Shown: piece after piece, positions 8,047 to 11,749 of the stretch | Position numbering within the stretch: position 1 is the first letter of the stretch | Layout of the letters: each line of letters starts with the position of its first letter | Origin: Chitinophagaceae bacterium | Lineage (GTDB): Bacteria > Bacteroidota > Bacteroidia > Chitinophagales > Chitinophagaceae | Direction of reading: 5' to 3' | Assembly: GCA_019454915.1 (NCBI GenBank) | Contig: JACFNM010000066.1 | Location: forward strand, 1 to 11,749 | Length of the DNA stretch: 11,749 nucleotides | Made by a program: the position numbers and the translations under genes | Notes under the pieces: generated by a model | Databases searched by the model: none | What the model saw: the letters and a program-made list of their open reading frames with translations, nothing else | What the model was told of the DNA's origin: nothing

Positions 8047-8478
8047 ATGAAAAAAACAATCCTGTTAACCTCCCTGAGTATGTTGTTGGCAGCCGGTTCC
8101 TATTGTCAGGAAACCAATTCAAGAAGATCTCCTGCCGATACCATTGACATGGCAAGCTCCTTCTTTAGCGGCTTTCGTTTTTATGTAGCCAACCAGCGGA
8201 TTGATAATAAAGAATTAAAAACGCTGCTCAAAACTAATGGCGTTGCTTTTGCGCAATTTAAGTCTGCAAATACTTCCGGCGCCTTTTCAACAATCCTTGG
8301 ATATACAGGAGGCTTTTTAATCGGGTGGCCGATAGGAACGGCTATTGCGGGAGGGAAGCCAAACTGGGCATTAGCAGGCATCGGCGCAGGGCTGACAGCT
8401 GTTTCCATCCCTTTGAGTATAAGCGCTAAAAAGAAGCTAAAATCAGCCGTCTCTACCTATAATGCCTCTCTTAATTAA
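8047..8478 (+). CDS. Exported small hypothetical protein with glycine-rich hydrophobic C-half
   Basis: No function can be assigned to this 143-residue protein. Residues 1-20 form a typical signal peptide (MKK, hydrophobic core TILLTSLSMLLAAG, then S-Y-C-Q); the cysteine does not fit a lipobox because tyrosine precedes it. The middle contains FRFYVANQRIDNKELKTLLKTNG. From about residue 77 the protein turns hydrophobic and glycine-rich in two stretches (around GYTGGFLIGWPIGTAIAGG and WALAGIGAGLTAVSIPLSI) that could be a membrane hairpin. It ends in a basic tail with K-K-K-L-K-S-A-V-S-T-Y-N. From memory, similar proteins with this S-x-x-x-K-K...A-V-x-x-Y-N ending are common and uncharacterised in Bacteroidota. 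It precedes the beta-barrel gene by 48 bases, so the two may be co-transcribed. The start is set by the signal peptide. Confidence 0.75.
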   Translation: MKKTILLTSLSMLLAAGSYCQETNSRRSPADTIDMASSFFSGFRFYVANQRIDNKELKTLLKTNGVAFAQFKSANTSGAFSTILGYTGGFLIGWPIGTAIAGGKPNWALAGIGAGLTAVSIPLSISAKKKLKSAVSTYNASLN

Positions 8479-8526
8479 ATAGCTACCATTAGCAAACAAA
8501 TCCGATCCTGACAAAAAATTAATTGC

Positions 8527-9225
8527 ATGCGTTTAAGAATCATCTTCATATCCTTATTTTGCCTTGTTCTGCTTTCTGAAGCCTCCGCACAGGTGCAATG
8601 GGGTTTAAAAGCCGGAGGAAATCTATCAGCCATGTTATTGAAAGATGAGGGAGGCTACACCAGGGTAAAATTACGGCCGGGTTTTCACCTTGGCGGCACT
8701 ACTGATATTAAGCTTTCTGAAACATTTTTCCTCCAGCCGGCTTTGCTATTAACCAGCAAAGGTTTCAGCCTTGACAAAGATGGCGGCGCTCTTGTCCTGT
8801 ACGATGTTGATAAAATCAGGTTTACCAGCTATTATGTAGAACTACCGGTTAATCTCCTCTTCAAACTGAATATGGAAAAAAATCGGATATTTTTCGGTGC
8901 AGGTCCTTATATCGCCTATGGGCTTGGCGGCGGGTGGAAAGCTGAAGCTAATGGGCTAAGTGTCAAAGGGAAACTAAAGTTTCTAAATAATTATTCAAGT
9001 ATGGACTCTTCTTTTGGCGGTAATACACGGACTGTGCCCTATACCAAACCCTTTGATTTTGGGGTCAATATTCTCGCCGGTTATGAGTTATCCAACAATT
9101 TATATTTTCATCTTAACGGACAGTTAGGTTTGTTAGATGTTGACATGTCTTACAATGGCGTAAGCGATGAGCGGAGTTCAGTAAAAACAGTGCAGGGCGG
9201 GATTTCAATTGGGTATCGGTTTTAA
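8527..9225 (+). CDS. PorT-like outer-membrane beta-barrel protein
   Basis: The 232-residue protein has a signal peptide of 21 residues (cleavage at A-S-A before Q) and then alternating amphipathic strands to the C-terminus, which ends in G-I-S-I-G-Y-R-F: an aromatic last residue, as in proteins folded into the outer membrane by the Bam machinery. The opening W-G-L-K-A-G-G-N-L-S matches the start of the PorT/OMP_b-brl_2 family, and Y-Y-V-E-L-P-V-N-L-L-F-K in the middle is a typical strand of that family. Size fits an 8-stranded barrel. These proteins are very common in Bacteroidota and most have no known function, so the PorT name describes fold and not a role in secretion. It probably forms a unit with the small exported protein just upstream. 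Confidence 0.87.
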   Translation: MRLRIIFISLFCLVLLSEASAQVQWGLKAGGNLSAMLLKDEGGYTRVKLRPGFHLGGTTDIKLSETFFLQPALLLTSKGFSLDKDGGALVLYDVDKIRFTSYYVELPVNLLFKLNMEKNRIFFGAGPYIAYGLGGGWKAEANGLSVKGKLKFLNNYSSMDSSFGGNTRTVPYTKPFDFGVNILAGYELSNNLYFHLNGQLGLLDVDMSYNGVSDERSSVKTVQGGISIGYRF

Positions 9226-9244
9226 CAATCGCCGGTCATTCTGG

Positions 9245-9262
9245 CCTGTCTATCGGGGCAGG
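9245..9262 (+). terminator. Weak stem-loop after the beta-barrel gene
   Basis: CCTGTC (9245-9250) can pair with GGCAGG (9257-9262) in RNA, counting one G-U pair, around a six-base loop. It lies 20 bases after the stop codon at 9225. No run of T follows, so it is not a classical intrinsic terminator; it may be an mRNA 3' end or simply one more palindrome in this repeat-rich gap. Confidence 0.22.
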
Positions 9263-9397
9263 AAAAGGTTATGCAAAACAATTAATCTGTTGAAAGGTAA
9301 TAGTTCTTTATAGTAAACTACAGCAACTCGACAATGCGCCCGACAGAGAACTATATAAGTACTTGAAGATTAAGAATCTCATTGGTCGAATTTTGCC

Positions 9398-9455
9398 GAC
9401 CGGACGGGACTCGAACCCGTCCCAACCAAAGGTCGGGACCGTGACAGGGCAGCAT
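9398..9455 (-). pseudogene. tRNA-Asp relic, left copy (3' half with palindrome)
   Basis: Read on the minus strand, this is the anticodon loop, T-arm and most of the 3' acceptor strand of a tRNA-Asp. It matches the intact gene at 9500-9573 almost base for base, except that nine bases between anticodon loop and T-stem are replaced by a 19-nt palindrome (9420-9438). The replacement destroys the 3' side of the anticodon stem. On the 5' side, homology stops in the D-arm after 9455, so no complete cloverleaf is possible. It is most likely non-functional. Confidence 0.75.
9420..9438 (-). repeat. 19-nt palindrome, copy 1 (in left tRNA relic)
   Basis: On the plus strand it reads TCCCAACCAAAGGTCGGGA. 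Transcribed from the minus strand it pairs along eight positions, counting one G-U pair, with a three-base loop; adjacent G and C extend the stem to nine. It differs by one loop base from the copy at 9634-9652 and occupies the same position in a tRNA-Asp relic. Confidence 0.85.
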
Positions 9456-9499
9456 CCCAACATTTCCCATAAAAAGACCTCAGAAACTCGCAAGTATTG

Positions 9500-9573
9500 C
9501 GGACCGGACGGGACTCGAACCCGCGACCTCTGCCGTGACAGGGCAGCATTCTAACCAACTGAACTACCGATCC
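9500..9573 (-). tRNA. trnD: tRNA-Asp (anticodon GTC)
   Basis: Read on the minus strand, the gene begins GGATCGGTAGTTCAG and folds into a full cloverleaf: 7-bp acceptor stem with one G-U pair, D-stem GTTC/GAAT, anticodon stem CTGCC/GGCAG closing the loop CTGTCAC, and T-arm GCGGG-TTCGAGT-CCCGT. The anticodon GTC is at 9537-9539 (plus-strand gac) and specifies aspartate. Length is 74 with the discriminator G at 9500, the same as E. coli tRNA-Asp without CCA. The CCA end is not encoded (CAA follows the discriminator) and must be added by nucleotidyltransferase. It is the only intact member of a three-copy cluster and the only confident gene here on the minus strand. Confidence 0.97.
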
Positions 9574-9633
9574 AATATTTTTATGTTCAAGAACTCTTCA
9601 TCCACACAAACACTACCCAGGGACTCGAACCCG

Positions 9634-9652
9634 TCCCAACCGAAGGTCGGGA
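9634..9652 (-). repeat. 19-nt palindrome, copy 2 (in right tRNA relic)
   Basis: It reads TCCCAACCGAAGGTCGGGA on the plus strand and differs from the copy at 9420-9438 only in the first loop base (G for A). Its flanks are the same tRNA-Asp sequences, so the two copies lie inside direct repeats of about 50 bases that are 214 bases apart. Confidence 0.85.
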
Positions 9653-9678
9653 CCGTGACAGGGCAGCATTCTAACCAA

Positions 9679-9704
9679 TCCCAATATCGCTACGCTCATC
9701 GGGA
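9679..9704 (-). repeat. Second palindrome of related type, 26 nt, in the D-arm of the right relic
   Basis: It starts TCCCAAT and ends ATCGGGA on the plus strand. As minus-strand RNA the ends form seven pairs including one G-U pair at the fifth position, exactly where the 19-nt palindrome has its G-U pair. It therefore shares terminal sequence, orientation and mismatch with that element, while the interior differs. It interrupts the tRNA-derived sequence directly after CTAACCAA. Confidence 0.7.
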
Positions 9705-9714
9705 CCCAAAATCT

Positions 9715-9734
9715 AATACTCCTGACGTCGTATT
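9715..9734. repeat. Small inverted repeat AATAC...GTATT with GACGTC inside
   Basis: AATAC at 9715-9719 is the exact complement of GTATT at 9730-9734, and the loop includes the self-complementary hexamer GACGTC. It lies in the second half of the D-arm insertion. It does not share the TCCC/GGGA ends, so it may be a different element or chance. Confidence 0.35.
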
Positions 9735-9761
9735 GATTTTCTGTGGCTCAACTACCGATCC

Positions 9762-9946
9762 AAATATATTATCCAAAAGAACTCCTGAAATTTACATCCA
9801 TCGGATGTTGTTTGTATTTTTCAGGACGGCAAAGATAGGGTTTTTGTCTCCTTTCCAAAAAGAATTTTATTGATAAACAGAATTCAGTTCTCTACCTGCC
9901 TTAACCCGAAATATCTATCTTTATCCTTCATCAGAACCGGCGCAAT
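9762..9946. other. Gap before the DUF4342 gene, with one perfect stem-loop
   Basis: No gene is seen here. ACATCC (9794-9799) and GGATGT (9803-9808) form a perfect 6-bp stem with a three-base loop, followed on the plus strand by the T-rich TGTTTGTATTTTTC; this might act as a terminator or boundary between the minus-strand tRNA cluster and the plus-strand genes. AAGAACTC at 9777-9784 repeats the AAGAACTC found 16 bases beyond the 5' end of the intact tRNA gene (9589-9596), so the tRNA upstream region seems duplicated too. TATCTTTA at 9916-9923 is a near -7 box without a -33 partner. Confidence 0.4.
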
Positions 9947-10192
9947 ATGAGTATCAAAGAGTCCTTCAACCTACACGGCGAGAACGTTCTGAAAAAAATT
10001 AAAGAACTGATAGCCGAAGGAAATATCCGGAAGATTACCATTTCCGATAAGTCCGGCAAAGAAATCGCTTCGTTCCCGTTGACTATCGGCGTTGTGGGGG
10101 CTTTGTTAGCCCCCGTATTTGCCGCTATAGGCGCTTTGGCCGCCCTAATCGGCGAATGCACCATTACCGTGGAACGCGATGAACAAGAATGA
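9947..10192 (+). CDS. DUF4342 domain protein
   Basis: The 81-residue protein matches the DUF4342 family along its length. Residues 1-24 are an amphipathic helix (ENVLKKIKELIAEGN), followed by a short beta pair with the family-typical IRKITISDKSGKEI and S-F-P-L-T, a hydrophobic alanine/glycine-rich stretch at about 46-68 (GVVGALLAPVFAAIGALAAL), and a closing strand E-C-T-I-T-V-E-R. The hydrophobic stretch could be a single membrane segment, leaving a cytosolic N-terminal helix and strands; there is no signal peptide. No biochemical role is established for the family to my knowledge. It precedes the sugar permease by 87 bases, but a functional link is not implied by sequence. The start is the first ATG of the open frame and gives a full-length family match. 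Confidence 0.78.
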   Translation: MSIKESFNLHGENVLKKIKELIAEGNIRKITISDKSGKEIASFPLTIGVVGALLAPVFAAIGALAALIGECTITVERDEQE

Positions 10193-10279
10193 ACAAAGAG
10201 TAGAGGCATCTCTTGCTCAAATAGCGATTTCTCACTATGTTGCAAACCAAATACTTTTTTTCATCCCTAAACTGTCCCG

Positions 10280-11530
10280 ATGAATCGTAGTAATTATACT
10301 GTCGTATTGATCCTGCTTACTTTTTTTGTCATTTCATTTCTTACCAATATTACGGGTCCGCTGATACCGGATATCATCAAGGGCTTCAACCTCAGCTTAA
10401 CTTTGGTAGCGCTCCTTCCCTTTGCATTTTTTATAGCATACGGAGTCATGTCTATTCCTTCGGGTATGCTGTTGGAAAAGTATAAGGAAAAGAAAATGAT
10501 GTCAATGGCTTTTGGAGTGGCCTTAGTGGGCTCCCTGATACTCGCCTTTTCGCCCAACTATCTCAGTGCCGTATTATCCCTGTTTTTGATTGGATGTGGC
10601 ATGGCCATTTTACAGGTGGTTATTAACCCGTTGCTGCGTACCGCCGGAGGCGAAGAGAATTACGCGTTTAATTCCATATTAGCCCAGTTAATATTCGGAC
10701 TTGCATCTTTTGTTAGCCCCCTGGTTTATTCCGGCATGGTTGCTAAACTACAAATGCCGGACGTCGGAGGAGGTATAGCAGGGTTGTTGAAAAAACTTAC
10801 TCCACCCGACCTTCCCTGGGTCTCTTTGTATTGGCTCTTCGCTGTTATCTCCCTGATAATGATTGCGATCATAATTGCCTCCCGGTTTCCAAAGGTTGAA
10901 CTGAGTCAGGAAGAGAAAGCGGGACCCATCGATACCTATAAAGAGCTTTTCAGAAAAAAAGTTGTCCTCCTGTATTTTATTGCCCTCTTCTGCTATGTTG
11001 GCGCAGAACAGGGAGTAGCAAACTGGATATCTCAATTCCTGTACACTTATCATGGTTATGACCCGCAGACTACCGGTGCTCAAACAGTGGCCTATTTCTG
11101 GGGGCTGATGACTGCAGGTGGCATTCTGGGACTACTGATGGTCAAACTGATGGACAGCCGGAAAGTGCTGATTCTCTTCACGGCAATCGCCTTAATCTGC
11201 CTCAGTCTGAGTCTATTTGGACCAGGTAAAATAGCGCTCGTAACGTTCCCACTGATCGGTTTCTTCGCGGCCGTTATGTATCCCATCATCTTCTCGCTCG
11301 CTTTAAATTCTGTGACTGAACATCATGGTTCGTTTGCCGGTATTCTGGTCACGGGTATCGTAGGAGGAGCCATTGTTCCTTTAATCATTGGCTCTTTAGG
11401 CGATCTGGCCGGATTAAAATATGGACTGTTATTCCTATATATCCCTATCGGTTACATCCTCAGCATTGGCTTCTGGGCAAAGCCAATAATCACCAACAAA
11501 ATAATCACGAGAAAGAAGAAAGAAGCCTAA
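10280..11530 (+). CDS. MFS sugar permease, FucP/GluP-like
   Basis: This 416-residue inner-membrane protein has 12 hydrophobic segments in a 6+6 arrangement, with a charged cytosolic loop (about 203-228, FPKVELSQEEK...) between the halves. Between TM2 and TM3 it has a basic MFS-type loop (LLEKYKEKKMM). The segment VVINPLLRTAGGEENYAFN with E125/E126, followed by ILAQ...G, parallels the conserved TM4-TM5 region of E. coli FucP that contains Glu135. Family members import fucose, glucose, galactose or other hexoses by proton symport. By eye, the TM1 position of FucP Asp46, which carries the coupling proton, is glycine here (N-I-T-G-P-L-I-P), so substrate or coupling may differ. A ROK kinase gene starts 27 bases after the stop, giving a probable transport-phosphorylation operon. 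The ATG at 10280 puts the first membrane segment at residue 8. Confidence 0.87.
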   Translation: MNRSNYTVVLILLTFFVISFLTNITGPLIPDIIKGFNLSLTLVALLPFAFFIAYGVMSIPSGMLLEKYKEKKMMSMAFGVALVGSLILAFSPNYLSAVLSLFLIGCGMAILQVVINPLLRTAGGEENYAFNSILAQLIFGLASFVSPLVYSGMVAKLQMPDVGGGIAGLLKKLTPPDLPWVSLYWLFAVISLIMIAIIIASRFPKVELSQEEKAGPIDTYKELFRKKVVLLYFIALFCYVGAEQGVANWISQFLYTYHGYDPQTTGAQTVAYFWGLMTAGGILGLLMVKLMDSRKVLILFTAIALICLSLSLFGPGKIALVTFPLIGFFAAVMYPIIFSLALNSVTEHHGSFAGILVTGIVGGAIVPLIIGSLGDLAGLKYGLLFLYIPIGYILSIGFWAKPIITNKIITRKKKEA

Positions 11531-11557
11531 ATTAAACTAAAAACCGGAAGAGAGCAT

Positions 11558-11749
11558 ATGGATAATAAAGTGATTCTTGGAATGGATCTTGGCGCTACCA
11601 ATATCCGCGGAGGATTGGTACGGGAAAAGGAAATCATTTCTATGAAAGAAAAGCCCATCAGGAGTGGGGGTACCGTAGAAGACGTTTTGGAAGATATTTT
11701 TTTCATCGCAGATAGTTTAATCAATCCTGGTGTTGCCGGAATTGGTATT
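11558..11749 (+). CDS. ROK-family sugar kinase, N-terminal part
   Basis: Only the first 64 codons lie in the window; the frame runs off the right edge. Residues 6-20 (ILGMDLGATNIRGGL) are the phosphate-1 ATP-binding motif D-[LI]-G-x-T-x-x-[RK] of the ASKHA/ROK fold, followed by KEKPIRSGGTVEDVLEDI and the strand G-V-A-G-I-G-I, in the usual family order. ROK kinases phosphorylate glucose, fructose, N-acetylmannosamine or similar sugars in the cytosol; some ROK proteins are repressors, but those carry an N-terminal helix-turn-helix that is absent here. GGAAGAGAG ending six bases before the ATG is a good Shine-Dalgarno site, stronger than others in this window, and fixes the start. Substrate cannot be told from the N-terminus. 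Confidence 0.88.
   Translation, partial: MDNKVILGMDLGATNIRGGLVREKEIISMKEKPIRSGGTVEDVLEDIFFIADSLINPGVAGIGI

Larger units (their letters stand above)
9620..9761 (-). pseudogene. tRNA-Asp relic, right copy, interrupted twice
   Basis: Read on the minus strand, this copy begins with the tRNA-Asp 5' end (GGATCGGTAGTT, from 9761), is broken in the D-arm by an insertion of roughly 68 bases (9679-9746), resumes with TTGGTTAGAATGCTGCCC and the anticodon loop, and is then altered by the 19-nt palindrome (9634-9652) before the T-arm. The 3' acceptor strand beyond 9620 is not recognisable. The D-arm insertion contains a second palindrome (9679-9704) and a third inverted repeat (9715-9734). With anticodon stem, D-arm and acceptor stem all damaged, it cannot be a working tRNA unless processed in an unknown way. 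Confidence 0.78.

Noticed and set aside
7893..8147. Plus-strand ORF of 84 codons overlapping the start of the 143-aa gene
   Set aside because: It overlaps, in another frame, the signal-peptide region of a better-supported gene and its translation (cysteine-rich start, no domain) is not convincing.
9308..9493. Minus-strand ORF of 61 codons
   Set aside because: It runs through the left tRNA relic and its palindrome; composition and translation show nothing protein-like.
9398..9761. CRISPR array or attC-type integron cassette interpretation of the hairpin repeats
   Set aside because: There are only two or three repeats, they lie within recognisable tRNA-Asp sequence, spacers are not uniform, and no cas or integrase gene is visible.
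9363..9873. Two plus-strand ORFs (9363-9554 and 9535-9873), one translating to a D-G-T-R-T-R-D-L-C-R-D-R type peptide
   Set aside because: This peptide is the well-known artefact of translating the antisense of a tRNA-Asp gene. Both ORFs are made of tRNA and tRNA-relic sequence and have no independent coding signs.
11558..11749. ROK-family transcriptional repressor (NagC/XylR type)
   Set aside because: Such repressors have an N-terminal helix-turn-helix before the ATP-like motif; here the D-L-G-A-T motif begins about ten residues after a well-supported start.

Overview
The window looks like chromosomal DNA from a member of the Bacteroidota, probably Chitinophagaceae or a relative. The basis is gene content: Sec-exported glycosidases, a DUF1080 (3-keto-disaccharide hydrolase/lyase) protein, a PorT-like outer-membrane beta-barrel, a FucP-type sugar permease beside a ROK kinase, weak or absent Shine-Dalgarno sites, and a few boxes resembling the Bacteroidota TTTG / TAnnTTTG promoter. 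All protein genes are on the + strand; the only confident RNA gene, tRNA-Asp, is on the - strand.

Positions 2-6268 hold three large carbohydrate-active enzymes in a row: a 5'-truncated six-hairpin (alpha/alpha-toroid) glycosidase, a complete exported GH2-type beta-glycosidase with both catalytic glutamates visible, and a second exported six-hairpin glycosidase with GH15-like motifs. No SusC/SusD pair, sulfatase, lyase or regulator is visible, so a transport and sensing module, if there is one, lies upstream of the window. A stand-alone CBS-pair protein (6461-6877) and an exported DUF1080 protein (7035-7856) follow. The first three enzymes probably act together on an oligosaccharide or glycoside in the periplasm; the DUF1080 protein may add 3-keto-glycoside cleavage. 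Joining them into one pathway is inference.

Positions 8047-9225 encode a small exported protein of unknown function and a PorT-like beta-barrel. Positions 9226-9946 are non-coding on the + strand. They contain an intact tRNA-Asp(GTC) gene flanked on both sides by broken tRNA-Asp copies. Both broken copies carry the same 19-nt palindrome at the same place in the tRNA, and the right-hand copy carries a second, related palindrome in its D-arm. This nest of palindromes inside tRNA relics is the most unusual structure in the window.

Positions 9947-11749 encode a DUF4342 protein, a 12-TM FucP/GluP-like sugar permease and, 27 bases after it, the start of a ROK-family sugar kinase cut by the window end. 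The last two form a likely uptake-and-phosphorylation pair that could take up monosaccharides released by enzymes such as those at the left end.
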